From Calditrichaceae bacterium (GTDB lineage: Bacteria > Calditrichota > Calditrichia > RBG-13-44-9 > J075), in assembly GCA_013360445.1 (NCBI GenBank), contig JABWBP010000078.1:1-36092 (forward strand): a stretch of 36,092 bases of DNA. Direction: 5' to 3'. A model generated the notes under the pieces. It did no database searches. It saw only the letters and a list, made by a program, of their open reading frames with translations, and had not been told where the DNA came from. This document shows positions 9,092 to 17,479 of the stretch, one piece after another. The translations under genes and the position numbers were made by a program. Numbering within the stretch: the stretch's first letter is position 1; the number at the start of each line of letters is the position of its first letter.

Positions 9092-11680
9092 ATGCACAAC
9101 CGTTACCAATATCTCCTTTTTCTCCTGATCATTATGGCGGCCCCGTTCAGGGGAATTTCCCAGGAAGAAACCGCAATGGTCTATTCCTCCGAAAACCAGC
9201 TCGACATCAATAACGCTTCCTACGAAGAGATCGAAAAACTGCCCATTCCCCGGGAAATTGCCGAGCGGATTTACGAGCGAATCCAGTACGAAGGGCCGTT
9301 CACCAGCGTCTTCCAACTGCGGGAAATCGAGGGCGTTACCCAGGAAATCTTGTTGCAACTGCGCCCCCTGATTCGCATCGAGCCTTACCGGGAGGTTTCG
9401 GAACGGGAAACCCGCCTTTCCGATCTCTATTACCGGCTGGATCGCTGGGAAGGGGACGAGGGCACCAACCAGGCTTTGATCGATTTCTGGATCGAGCAGG
9501 CGCTGGAGCCGGTCAACGTCAATCACATGCGTTATGATGAATTTTGGAATCTCCAGAGCGTGTCCCCGGTGGACGCCGCTGCGATTGTGAATTACCGTAA
9601 CCAGGTGGGGCAGATCACCAGTCTGCGCGACCTGCGCAGCGCTCCTTACCTCTCCTATTTTGGATACCGCAATGCCCGGGATTTTATTTCCTTTTCTCCT
9701 CCTTCCCGCAGGCGGGAATTCCACGGCAGCCTGCTGTTCCGTATGACCAACACGCCCTTTTTGACCGAGGAGAGCGACGTGACCAGCACCAGCACCAATG
9801 AGCTGTCGGGCATCGGCGTCAACCTTTACCCGGACGTCTATTCTCGGTTGATCGCCAGTTGGGGATCGGATCTCAAATTGGGCATCTCCTACTGGCATTC
9901 CCTGGGAGAGCCAACCTTTACCTACGATTTGGGGTTCGTTCAGGCGCCCCGGGTGAAATTTTATTTCGGAGTAGAGAATAAGCGCCTGGGGCCCCTGGAA
10001 ATGCGCAAGCTCTATCTGGGAAACTATTCCCTGGCGCTCGGGCAGGGGGTGGTGATGGAATCTACCGACTTTTTCGTTCCCCGCAAATCCGGCCTGGGTT
10101 TCCGCAAGCGCTTCATCGGCCTGGCGGGGGACAATTCCCGCACCCGGGAATTCAAGCTGAGCGGCCTGGCCACGGAATTTGCCTTTCACAACGCCCACCT
10201 GTTCCTGTTCGGCTCTTTTGCCAAACGCGACGCGGTGTTGAACAAGACCCCGGTGTTGTATAAAGGGGAACTCATTCACCCGGTCAACCAGTTCGTGGTG
10301 CTCGACCAGCGCTTCGAATACGCGCCCTTAGACAGCGCCCGTTTCCGCGCCGATCTTTCCTGGCGGGAGACCGTCAAAGAGCTGCTCTACGGATTCCATG
10401 CCGCGTATGACCTGCTGCCCACCACTCAATTAGGCGTCACCTATTACGAAAGCGCCTACGACCGCCCCATTCGCCCCAATATCGACGAAATCGTCAATCC
10501 CGCGGATTTGGGGCAGACCACCCTCACCGATAACGAAATTTACGCTTCTTACGGGGGGAGCATTTCCGACGGGGAGAACCCTTTTTGGAGCGAGGCGAAA
10601 TCCTTCCGGCGGGTGTACGGGATGAACCTGCAATCGGTTTATCAAAACGTGGCTTTCCAGGCGGAGTACGCAGAATTAGACAAGGACCGGGGACTCTCCC
10701 TGTTCGGCAGCGAGGGCAATCCCTGGGCGTTCGTGGGCAGCGCTTACGTCCAATACAACAGTTTTTACCTGATGGGGCTTTATCGCAATTACCAGTTGGA
10801 ATATGACAATCCCTACCAGCGCTCATTTTCCAACTATCGCCGTTTTGAGAACACCATTTACGAAGATTATTTCTACCTCCAGACTCCCTATTATTTGCAG
10901 TTATACTCGAACAATCCCCAGCCGCAGTCGGAGCGGGGTTTTTATTTCGATACCCGCTACCAGATCAACCGCCAGTTCACCCTGCAAATGGAGTACGACA
11001 ACTGGAAACGCAACGCCGACGACATGCCCCACTACCGGCTGCGCGGAACCCTGGAGTTTCGCCCGGTGTTCCCGATCCGCCTCTCGTTGCGCCAGAAATA
11101 CCAGGGACGCGCCTCGGACAATGACAAAACCCTGCAATATTATGAGAACTCGGAATTCCGCGCTACCCTGGATTTCCGTCTATCGCGGTACAGCGCCCTC
11201 AGCCTGCTCTATTTTAACTCCAACGTGGAATTCCGGCCCCGCCCGCGGCTCTCCTTTCCGGCGGAGCCGGGGGTTGACCCGGCAACCAACTATGCCGGCA
11301 CCGCCGCCCTTCCCGGCAGCGCCCTGGGAGCAACCTACACCCACAATTTTAACGAATGGCTGAAAATCCGCGGATTTTTGGGGTTTTACCGGGGGTTTTT
11401 CTGGAATTTCGAGGATACCCAGTTTTTTGCGATTGAAAGCGAGCGTGGGGCCATGCGTTACTGGTTTTCGGTGTATTCCCGTATCAGCAACCGCATGAGC
11501 ATGCGGCTGAAATACACCCGCGACCGGCAATATCCCATTACCTTTTCCCAGGCCCGCGACAGCAACAACCAGCTGATCGGCCCGGGCAGCAGCAATTACG
11601 AGGCGGGGAAATATTACCAGGGCAGCCTGATTCAGCCCAGCCAGGAATACTATTATATGGAGTTCAACTTCCACTTTTGA
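9092..11680 (+). CDS. Helix-hairpin-helix domain protein fused to an outer-membrane beta-barrel
   Basis: 862 residues. Residues 1-23 form a signal peptide ending GISQ. Two ComEA-like helix-hairpin-helix segments follow: about 35-100 (LDINNASYEEIEKLP, FTSVFQLREIEGVT) and about 142-203 (VNVNHMRYDEFWNL, ITSLRDLRSAPYL). Residues 205-862 are rich in alternating beta-strand patterns and end in YYYMEFNFHF, a terminal Phe typical of barrels. Known ComEA proteins use this fold to bind double-stranded DNA during uptake. Proteins with this two-part layout occur in FCB genomes as uncharacterised 'helix-hairpin-helix domain-containing proteins'. DNA binding or uptake is a hypothesis. It is the third gene of the surface operon. 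Confidence 0.87.
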   Translation: MHNRYQYLLFLLIIMAAPFRGISQEETAMVYSSENQLDINNASYEEIEKLPIPREIAERIYERIQYEGPFTSVFQLREIEGVTQEILLQLRPLIRIEPYREVSERETRLSDLYYRLDRWEGDEGTNQALIDFWIEQALEPVNVNHMRYDEFWNLQSVSPVDAAAIVNYRNQVGQITSLRDLRSAPYLSYFGYRNARDFISFSPPSRRREFHGSLLFRMTNTPFLTEESDVTSTSTNELSGIGVNLYPDVYSRLIASWGSDLKLGISYWHSLGEPTFTYDLGFVQAPRVKFYFGVENKRLGPLEMRKLYLGNYSLALGQGVVMESTDFFVPRKSGLGFRKRFIGLAGDNSRTREFKLSGLATEFAFHNAHLFLFGSFAKRDAVLNKTPVLYKGELIHPVNQFVVLDQRFEYAPLDSARFRADLSWRETVKELLYGFHAAYDLLPTTQLGVTYYESAYDRPIRPNIDEIVNPADLGQTTLTDNEIYASYGGSISDGENPFWSEAKSFRRVYGMNLQSVYQNVAFQAEYAELDKDRGLSLFGSEGNPWAFVGSAYVQYNSFYLMGLYRNYQLEYDNPYQRSFSNYRRFENTIYEDYFYLQTPYYLQLYSNNPQPQSERGFYFDTRYQINRQFTLQMEYDNWKRNADDMPHYRLRGTLEFRPVFPIRLSLRQKYQGRASDNDKTLQYYENSEFRATLDFRLSRYSALSLLYFNSNVEFRPRPRLSFPAEPGVDPATNYAGTAALPGSALGATYTHNFNEWLKIRGFLGFYRGFFWNFEDTQFFAIESERGAMRYWFSVYSRISNRMSMRLKYTRDRQYPITFSQARDSNNQLIGPGSSNYEAGKYYQGSLIQPSQEYYYMEFNFHF

Positions 11681-11684
11681 AAGT

Positions 11685-11712
11685 ATCAGCGGTCAACTCT
11701 CAGCATTCAGCT
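11685..11712. repeat. Heptamer array (4 units, NTCAGCN family)
   Basis: Units are ATCAGCG, GTCAACT, CTCAGCA and TTCAGCT, beginning 4 bp after the preceding stop codon. Units are degenerate but keep the 7-nt register. Confidence 0.65.
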
Positions 11713-11759
11713 CATTGTTTCGATGCGTTGAGAGGCGCCTACTCACAGGAGAATTCGAC

Positions 11760-13037
11760 ATGCGTCTTTTCTACCAGGCTTTCGGTTTGATGCTACTGTT
11801 GGCAGGAATATTATTCGCGCAAAACTATCCCGCCTTTCCGGTGGGGGAAGATTGGCAGTTTCCGGACGCCCGCACCCTGGGTTTGGCCGGCGCAGGCTCG
11901 GTTTCCAACACCACCGTCGCCGCACTGATGCTCAACCCTGCGGCGCTGGCCAATCATCCCGTGGGATTGGATATCACCCTGTCCCCGGCGCTCCGGAACC
12001 TGGAAGAGCGCCGTTCTTTTCCGATTTTCGACCGCTTCGGCGACATCAACCAGTATGGCATTTACGTGATCAACGATAATTGGAAGTCCGTGATACAGGG
12101 GGGAGTGCAATACAACTTCGGCGCTACCCCGATTCCTTACTTGAAAGCCCTGGCCGTGGGGGTTTTCAATGAGATCGATCAACGCTACGACTATGAAGAG
12201 GACGTTCGCCAAAACGAATTCCCGGACGACCCCCTGGCGCTCAATACCATCAGCTTCGACGGGAAATTGATCCGCTACTCTCTCGGCGCAGCGTTCCGGG
12301 TGTTGGAAAATTGGAGCTTAGGGGTTCAGGGAGGAATCCTGAACGGGGATTTGGAGCAGACCACCGCGGTAAGCTTTGTGGGCGGCAGCAGCGAAGATTA
12401 TTCCGAGAGCAGCAGCCGCTCTTTAAAAAATACCCCGCTGGTCCTTTCCCTGGGAACAGCCTTCCAGGCCAATCCCAGGCTGAGCGTGGGGGGGCATTTG
12501 CGCCTTCCTTATACCGTGGATTATGATGTGGTGGAAAGCGCTACCGGGGCGGCATCGCAAAGCGGTTCTTACCGGGAATCCCATGAATACCCTTACCAAC
12601 TGACCATGGGGTTGGAGTACCGCAGCCAGCAAATCCTGCAAGCGCGCCTGAATGTTGATGTCACTTACGAATGGTGGTCGGCGGTAGAGTACGAGCGCGA
12701 CGGCCAGGCGCAGGATCCTAATTACGACGACGTTTTCAAGATCAAAGCCGGCATCGAGCATATCTTTTTCAATCAAATCCCCTTTCAGGTGGGGGTGCAG
12801 TACCGCACCTTTTTCCTGGATCACCGCAATACCCGCCTGCTGTTTAGCGCCGGCACCGGTTTTATGGGGCGCAATTGGGAAGTCGGCGCGGCGGGGGGAT
12901 TCTGCCGGGTGGATTATCCCTACCCGGACCTGTTCGACGATCAATTGTACGGGGGGGATCGCAGCAACAGTTTATTCGATGACGTGGCAGAGTCGTATTT
13001 CTTCGGGGTGATTACGCTGAAGGTGAAGGTGCGCTGA
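11760..13037 (+). CDS. OmpP1/FadL-like outer-membrane barrel protein
   Basis: 425 residues. The ATG at 11760 follows AGGAGA and opens a signal peptide (1-20, ending ILFAQ); an upstream in-frame start at 11715 lacks these traits. The early mature sequence PDARTLGLAGAGSVSNTTVAALMLNPAAL resembles the N-terminal region of OmpP1/FadL and related PorV-like barrels. The remainder is strand-rich with many Tyr/Phe/Trp residues. The FadL family moves hydrophobic compounds across the outer membrane, but similarity here covers mainly the N-terminal pattern, so substrate cannot be assigned. It is the last gene of the rightward surface operon, and is followed by an inverted heptamer array. Confidence 0.8.
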   Translation: MRLFYQAFGLMLLLAGILFAQNYPAFPVGEDWQFPDARTLGLAGAGSVSNTTVAALMLNPAALANHPVGLDITLSPALRNLEERRSFPIFDRFGDINQYGIYVINDNWKSVIQGGVQYNFGATPIPYLKALAVGVFNEIDQRYDYEEDVRQNEFPDDPLALNTISFDGKLIRYSLGAAFRVLENWSLGVQGGILNGDLEQTTAVSFVGGSSEDYSESSSRSLKNTPLVLSLGTAFQANPRLSVGGHLRLPYTVDYDVVESATGAASQSGSYRESHEYPYQLTMGLEYRSQQILQARLNVDVTYEWWSAVEYERDGQAQDPNYDDVFKIKAGIEHIFFNQIPFQVGVQYRTFFLDHRNTRLLFSAGTGFMGRNWEVGAAGGFCRVDYPYPDLFDDQLYGGDRSNSLFDDVAESYFFGVITLKVKVR

Positions 13038-13061
13038 ACGAATAGTAAGCAATAGACAAGC

Positions 13062-13138
13062 AGGCAGATAGGCAGTAGGCAATTCTTGGCGACTCATTAC
13101 ATTTTGCCTACTGCCTATTTGCCTACTGCCTACTGTCT
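13062..13138. repeat. Inverted heptamer array (TGCCTAC family) between convergent genes
   Basis: The left arm 13062-13082 pairs with 13104-13124 over 20 of 21 positions around a 21-nt loop. The right arm continues with further TGCCTAC-type units to about 13138. It fills the 102-bp gap between two convergent genes and may serve as a bidirectional terminator, although no canonical U-tract pattern is needed to explain it. Confidence 0.85.
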
Positions 13139-13139
13139 T

Positions 13140-13685
13140 TTACCCTTTCAGGTGCTTTTTAACCAGGCTTTCGAACATCCGGTAATTGCCCATCCCTTCC
13201 AGGTCCTCCACAATTTGTCCCTCGCCGTTCAATATAAAGGTGCGGGGAATGGCGGGGATATCGCCGAATTGGGCGACGGCTTCGTTAGTGCCCCAAAGCA
13301 CCGGGTAGTCGATCCCGAACTTGTTCACCATGTTTCGCACCTGGTTTTGATCGGCGCGGAAAGGAACCACCACGCCTAATATCTCGAATCCGTTATCTTT
13401 GTAGTTTTGGCGCAATTTCACTAAATCGGGGATTTCCTTCACGCAGGGCGGGCACCAGTGCGCCCAGAAATTCACCAACACCACCTTGCCGCGGTAATCT
13501 TTCAGGGAAACGTTATTGCCCTGAAGGTCTTTGAGGATAAAATTCAAGCTCGCGGCATCCGTTCCCGCGCCGCCGGAAATTGTGTGCGGCGTAGAGCTGC
13601 TTTTTGACCCGGGGCTAAGCCATAAATAACCAATCGCGGCCAGCGCCAAAACAACGAAAAATATCAGCAATGTTTTATTCTGCAC
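13140..13685 (-). CDS. TlpA/ResA-like membrane-anchored thioredoxin
   Basis: 181 residues from a GTG at 13685, chosen because AAGGAG lies 8 nt upstream; a longer frame starts further upstream without that signal. Residues 5-24 are a single N-terminal membrane anchor. The thioredoxin domain (about 47-181) carries the WCPPC redox centre (Cys78/Cys81) and a cis-Pro region IPAIPRTFIL. Such TlpA-like proteins act in the periplasm as disulfide reductants, often for cytochrome c maturation. It follows dsbD on the same strand, 106 bp away, which fits DsbD supplying electrons to it. The gap holds an 11-unit heptamer array. Confidence 0.9.
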   Translation of the reverse strand: MQNKTLLIFFVVLALAAIGYLWLSPGSKSSSTPHTISGGAGTDAASLNFILKDLQGNNVSLKDYRGKVVLVNFWAHWCPPCVKEIPDLVKLRQNYKDNGFEILGVVVPFRADQNQVRNMVNKFGIDYPVLWGTNEAVAQFGDIPAIPRTFILNGEGQIVEDLEGMGNYRMFESLVKKHLKG

Positions 13686-13706
13686 GAAAAAACTCCTTTT
13701 TTGAAT

Positions 13707-13783
13707 AGCGTAAAGCGTAAGACGCAACACGTAACTCGTAATGAGTATTTCGTATTCCGTTACGCATTACGTTTCACGCTTCA
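13707..13783. repeat. Eleven-unit heptamer array with internal orientation switch
   Basis: Exactly 77 bp divide into 11 units: AGCGTAA twice, GACGCAA, CACGTAA, CTCGTAA, TGAGTAT, TTCGTAT, then TCCGTTA, CGCATTA, CGTTTCA, CGCTTCA. The first units follow an NNCGTAA pattern and the last ones a reverse-complement pattern, so the two halves can fold on each other. It lies between dsbD and the thioredoxin gene. Confidence 0.85.
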
Positions 13784-13791
13784 CAGCCCGT

Positions 13792-15636
13792 TTACGGCAA
13801 AACGCTTTCCAGAACTCCCAAAAATTTATCCGCATTCACGAAGCTGACCACCCGGGCGGCGGAGATTTCTTCCCCGGAAGGGGAGAGGAAGACCAGGGTG
13901 GGCACTCCTTTGATGTTGTATTTTTTCTGCAGCGCCTGCACCTCCTCGCTCTGCGAGCGGGTGAGGTCCGCTTTCAGCATCAGCATCTTTTTCGACTGCT
14001 CGATCACCCGGGGATCGCTAAAGGTGAACTTGTCTAACTCCTTGCAGGGGATGCACCAGTCGGCGTAAAAGTCGATCATTACCGGCTTTTGCGCCGCCCG
14101 GGCGGCTTGCAGCTGGCTTTCAGAGTAGGTTTCCCAGGCGATTTCGTTGGCCGGCAGCAGCGCCCCGCTCGCCGGGCCGCCCTGGCGCAGCTCCCGCAAA
14201 CGCCCATCCACGTAAGCTTCCACGCTGGTTACCCAGAAAAACGCCCCGGCGAAGATGAAGAGAATTCCCACCAGGCTTTTGACCAGGGGAAAAGCCTTCC
14301 CGCCCCGCCCCTGGGTGGCGTCGATCCAGCCCAGGTAGATTCCCGCGAACAGGGCGGTCAACCCCAACAGGGTGTAGTACCAGAGATCGTTTTTGAAGAG
14401 CGGGTTGATAAAATAAAACGCCATCCCGATCAGAATGAAGCCGAAAATTTTGCGAATCCACTCCATCCAGCCGCCGGAGCGGGGCATATATTTCACTGCG
14501 CCGCTGAAAACCGCCAGAAAAATGAACGGCACGCCCAAACCCAGCGCCAGCACGAAGAACATCAGGAATCCCATTACCGGGTCGCCTTTCTCGCCCACGT
14601 AGGTGAGCAGCCCTAACACAAACGGCCCGATGCAGGGCGCGGCGATGATCCCCACCGTCAATCCCATGAACAGGGTACCGAAATAGCCCTGCTTGCTCTT
14701 CCCGGCGAAATTGGCCAGGCCGGCGGGAACGCGAATTTCGTACAGCCCGAACATGCTCAACGCCAGCGCGACCATCACCAGGGCGATGAAAGCCAGCACC
14801 CAGGGATTTTGCAGCCAGGCGCCTAAAATGCTGCCGGTGAGCGCCGCCGCTACCCCTAACACGGAATAGGTAATGGCCATTCCGATGACGTACACCAAAC
14901 TGAGAAAGAGCAAATTGCCTTTTTTGCCTTCCGCCTGGCCTCCGAAATAGCTGATGGTAATGGGGATGAGGGGATACACGCAGGGGGTTAAATTCAGGGC
15001 CAGCCCGGCCAGGAAAATCGCCGCGAAGGCCCAAAAAAATCCCTTGCTTTCGATGGTTTTCACCAGATCGCTGTCCCCGGTTTTCATGCCCGGCTCGGCC
15101 GGGGGAGGGGCGCTGCCGAAGAGGTTCTCATTGATCTCTTTCACCGGCTCGCCCTGCCCCGCCACCGGGAAGGTCTGAGAAAATTCGTACTCCGCGGGAG
15201 GCAGGCAGATTTCATTGTTGCAGGCCTGGTAGCTTATCACCCCGCCCAGGGTCGCTTCCTTACCGGCCAGATCCGGGGAAACGGCCACGGCGGTAAAAAC
15301 GTACACGGTCTCTTCGTACACTAACACCGGGTTTTCGGAAAATGCGAAGGTCTTCTCCTCCGCAGCGGGGTAGTCGATTTTCCCGAAGGAAATGCCCTCC
15401 GCAGCGGTAAATTCGATCACCGTGGGGATGAGAAAATCATCCGCCACCACGTGCCCGTTGACGTGCCAGGGTTTGTGAATTTGCAACTGCACCGCGACGC
15501 GGGTGCTCCCGCCGGGAAGCAGCTTTTCCGCGGAACTGAGCAGTTTCGCGTCCAGGATTTTTTCTTCGTCGTCTGCCGGCGCGACGGCGGTGAATACCGG
15601 CAGTAACAGGATTGATATCCAAAGAATGCGTTTCAT
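13792..15636 (-). CDS. dsbD: Thiol:disulfide interchange protein DsbD
   Basis: 614 residues, close to the usual DsbD length. Signal peptide 1-21. The N-terminal periplasmic domain (to about 190) carries Cys139 and Cys144 in QACNNEICLPP. The eight-helix membrane domain (about 198-470) has Cys219 in LTPCVYPLIP and Cys335 in AAPCIGPFV. The C-terminal thioredoxin domain holds WCIPC (Cys528/Cys531). All three expected cysteine pairs are present. DsbD passes electrons from cytoplasmic thioredoxin to periplasmic partners such as TlpA/CcmG-like proteins, one of which is encoded next. A promoter (TTGAAA-N18-TACAAT) lies just upstream, and GGAG precedes the ATG. Confidence 0.95.
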   Translation of the reverse strand: MKRILWISILLLPVFTAVAPADDEEKILDAKLLSSAEKLLPGGSTRVAVQLQIHKPWHVNGHVVADDFLIPTVIEFTAAEGISFGKIDYPAAEEKTFAFSENPVLVYEETVYVFTAVAVSPDLAGKEATLGGVISYQACNNEICLPPAEYEFSQTFPVAGQGEPVKEINENLFGSAPPPAEPGMKTGDSDLVKTIESKGFFWAFAAIFLAGLALNLTPCVYPLIPITISYFGGQAEGKKGNLLFLSLVYVIGMAITYSVLGVAAALTGSILGAWLQNPWVLAFIALVMVALALSMFGLYEIRVPAGLANFAGKSKQGYFGTLFMGLTVGIIAAPCIGPFVLGLLTYVGEKGDPVMGFLMFFVLALGLGVPFIFLAVFSGAVKYMPRSGGWMEWIRKIFGFILIGMAFYFINPLFKNDLWYYTLLGLTALFAGIYLGWIDATQGRGGKAFPLVKSLVGILFIFAGAFFWVTSVEAYVDGRLRELRQGGPASGALLPANEIAWETYSESQLQAARAAQKPVMIDFYADWCIPCKELDKFTFSDPRVIEQSKKMLMLKADLTRSQSEEVQALQKKYNIKGVPTLVFLSPSGEEISAARVVSFVNADKFLGVLESVLP

Positions 15637-15668
15637 AGGCGCTTCTCCAACTTCAGGTTCAATGAATT

Positions 15669-15684
15669 AAGGGCTTTCGCCCTT
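15669..15684 (-). other. Small hairpin in the dsbD leader
   Basis: A 6-bp stem (AAGGGC with GCCCTT, loop TTTC) lies immediately downstream of the dsbD -10 box, near the predicted transcription start. It might stabilise the 5' end of the mRNA. In the opposite direction it has a T-rich tail but no gene would use it. Confidence 0.4.
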
Positions 15685-15687
15685 TTT

Positions 15688-15717
15688 ATTGTACCACTGA
15701 ACGCTAATGTGTTTCAA
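15688..15717 (-). promoter_or_regulatory. Promoter of dsbD
   Basis: On the minus strand TTGAAA (15717-15712), an 18-nt spacer and TACAAT (15693-15688). The predicted leader is about 45 nt. Confidence 0.6.
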
Positions 15718-15790
15718 TAACTCTGTGCGCTCAGTTGGGTACATTATTTTTTTCTGGCTCCCACTCCTGATTTCATATCCGCAATCGACC

Positions 15791-17023
15791 TCATTCTCCC
15801 GCCCGGTGAACTACCTGGCCGTGGCGGATCACCATTTTTACGTGGTTGACGCCGTAGTGGTAGGGCAGGTATTTGTAGCCGGGAATGTCCAGCAAAATGA
15901 CGTCTGCCTTTTTGCCCGCCTCTAACGAGCCAAGCTCCTTTTCCAGGGCGATGGCGCGGGCGGCGTTGAGGGTAGCCCCGGCAATCACTTCTTCCGGGGT
16001 CATTTTCATTTGCAGCGCGGCGAGGGTAAGGATCAACTGCATGTTCTGGATCATGCTGCTGCCGGGGTTGAAATCCGTGGCCAGCGCCACCGGCAGCCCC
16101 GCGGCGAGCATCTTCCGCGCCGGGGCGTACTCGGTTTTGGCGAGGAAAAAGGCGGTTCCGGGCAGCAGCACCGGCGCCACCCCGGCGTCTTTCATGGCCG
16201 CGATGCCCCGGTCGGAAACTTTCAGCAGGTGGTCGGCGGAGATCGCCCGCACCTTTGCGGCCAGCTCCGCCCCGCCGGTGGGATGCAGCTCGTCGGCGTG
16301 GAGCTTGGGGACCAGCCCATGGTCGCGGGCGGCTAACAGAATCCGTTCGCTCTGCGCCACCGTGAAGACGTTCTTTTCGCAAAATACGTCGCAGAACACC
16401 GCCAATTTTTCTTCCGCTACCCGGGGAATCATTTCTTCCACTAACAGATCCACATATTTATCGCGCCGGTCCCGGTACTCATCGGGCACTTCGTGGGCGC
16501 CTAAGAAGGTGGGAACGACGGTGAGGGGCAGCAGGGCGGAGAGTTTTTTGATCACCCGCAGGCTTTTCAACTCGTCTTCCAGGGAGAGGCCGTAGCCGCT
16601 CTTGGCTTCGATGGCGGTGGTTCCGTATTCGGTAAAGATGCGCATCCGGCGGTAGGCCAGCGCCACCAACTCATCAAAGGAAGCCTGGCGCAGCGCCCGC
16701 ACGCTGTTGCGAATGCCGCCCCCGGCCGCGGCGATCTCCTCGTAGGATTTCCCGGCGATGCGCATCTCGAACTCCTCTTCCCGGGTTTTGTAGAACACCG
16801 GGTGAGTGTGGGGATCCACGAAGCCGGGCATGGCCCAGCAGTTTTGCCCGTCGATGGTTTCCGCCCCCGGGTATTGCTGCCGCAGGGTTTCCGGCGGGGC
16901 AATGGCGAGGATAGTATCGTTTTCCATGGCCAGGGCGGCGCCCGGTTCAATTGATAATTTGCCAAAAGGCAAATCTAACCGGGGGGTGATGGTGCCCCGG
17001 AGGTTGTTGAGGATTTTGATCAT
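15791..17023 (-). CDS. hutI: Imidazolonepropionase
   Basis: 410 residues, standard length. It hydrolyses 4-imidazolone-5-propanoate to N-formimidoyl-L-glutamate, the third step of histidine degradation, in the cytoplasm. Visible amidohydrolase motifs: His72 and His74 in FVDPHTHPVF, His242 in KLHADELHPTGGAE, His265 in ISADHLL, and Asp317 in ATDFNPGSS; these match the metal-binding and catalytic set of the family. The ATG at 17023 follows AAGGA. No other hut gene is in the window, so the rest of the pathway must be elsewhere or absent. It lies downstream of the GxxExxY cassette on the same strand, which may have separated it from the HIT gene. Confidence 0.94.
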   Translation of the reverse strand: MIKILNNLRGTITPRLDLPFGKLSIEPGAALAMENDTILAIAPPETLRQQYPGAETIDGQNCWAMPGFVDPHTHPVFYKTREEEFEMRIAGKSYEEIAAAGGGIRNSVRALRQASFDELVALAYRRMRIFTEYGTTAIEAKSGYGLSLEDELKSLRVIKKLSALLPLTVVPTFLGAHEVPDEYRDRRDKYVDLLVEEMIPRVAEEKLAVFCDVFCEKNVFTVAQSERILLAARDHGLVPKLHADELHPTGGAELAAKVRAISADHLLKVSDRGIAAMKDAGVAPVLLPGTAFFLAKTEYAPARKMLAAGLPVALATDFNPGSSMIQNMQLILTLAALQMKMTPEEVIAGATLNAARAIALEKELGSLEAGKKADVILLDIPGYKYLPYHYGVNHVKMVIRHGQVVHRAGE

Positions 17024-17040
17024 TTTGGGTTCCTTGTTAT

Positions 17041-17478
17041 TCTCTCGCGAAGACGCAAAGGCGCAAAGCTCATAAATTGTCTACGATACGGGTGATACCA
17101 TCTTTTATTAAAGCGGTGTTGAAGTTTATCAAGAGTCCGAGTTTCAAACCGGAAAGTTTAAGATAAGTCAAGAGTTGCTTTTTATGTAGGGGCAGAACGT
17201 TTTCAATCGATTTTAATTCGATAATCACCTTTTTCTCGACAATAAAATCTGCCCGGAATCCGAAGTCGAATGTAATTGTTTCGTAAATGAAGGGGATAGC
17301 AACCTGGCGATCACAATTTAAGTGTTGCTTATTGAGTTCATAAAAAAGAATTTCCTCATAAACCGATTCCAGCAATCCCGGCCCCAGCGTCTTATGAATC
17401 TTGAAACAACGGTTCACAATAATTTTAGACAATTCGTTTTCTGTCATTTCCTCTGCGCCTTTGCGTCTTTGCGAGAGA
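17041..17478. mobile_element. GxxExxY gene cassette bounded by 28-bp inverted octamer repeats
   Basis: The left end (17041-17068) and the right end (17451-17478) are inverted repeats matching at 26 of 28 positions. Each arm is built of octamers (for example ACGCAAAG, GCGCAAAG). Between them lies one AT-rich gene of the GxxExxY family. The cassette fits neatly between the HIT stop codon (2 bp away) and hutI (17 bp away). TTAT occurs just outside both ends but is too short to call a target duplication. No transposase is present, so movement would need outside help. Confidence 0.55.
17070..17447 (-). CDS. GxxExxY family protein
   Basis: 125 residues. The family signature is visible in GPGLLESVYEEIL (Gly-x-x-Glu-x-x-Tyr), followed by DFGFRADFIVEKKVIIELKS and a C-terminal LLINFNTALIKDGITRIV. 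The D...(V/I)IELK pattern resembles a PD-(D/E)XK nuclease-like core, but biochemical function of the family is unknown to me. The ATG at 17447 is the natural start; the frame continues upstream into the HIT gene only as an unrelated reading. Base composition is clearly more AT-rich than the neighbours, and the gene is framed by inverted repeats, so acquisition by transfer is likely. Confidence 0.88.
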   Translation of the reverse strand: MTENELSKIIVNRCFKIHKTLGPGLLESVYEEILFYELNKQHLNCDRQVAIPFIYETITFDFGFRADFIVEKKVIIELKSIENVLPLHKKQLLTYLKLSGLKLGLLINFNTALIKDGITRIVDNL

Positions 17479-17479
17479 T

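Noticed and set aside
8561-10279. A 572-codon open frame on the minus strand
   Set aside because: It lies antisense to the PorV-like and helix-hairpin-helix genes, has low-complexity, family-free content, and no ribosome binding site.
13062-13783. CRISPR-like repetitive DNA
   Set aside because: Units are 7 nt, abut without spacers, and are degenerate; there are no cas genes.
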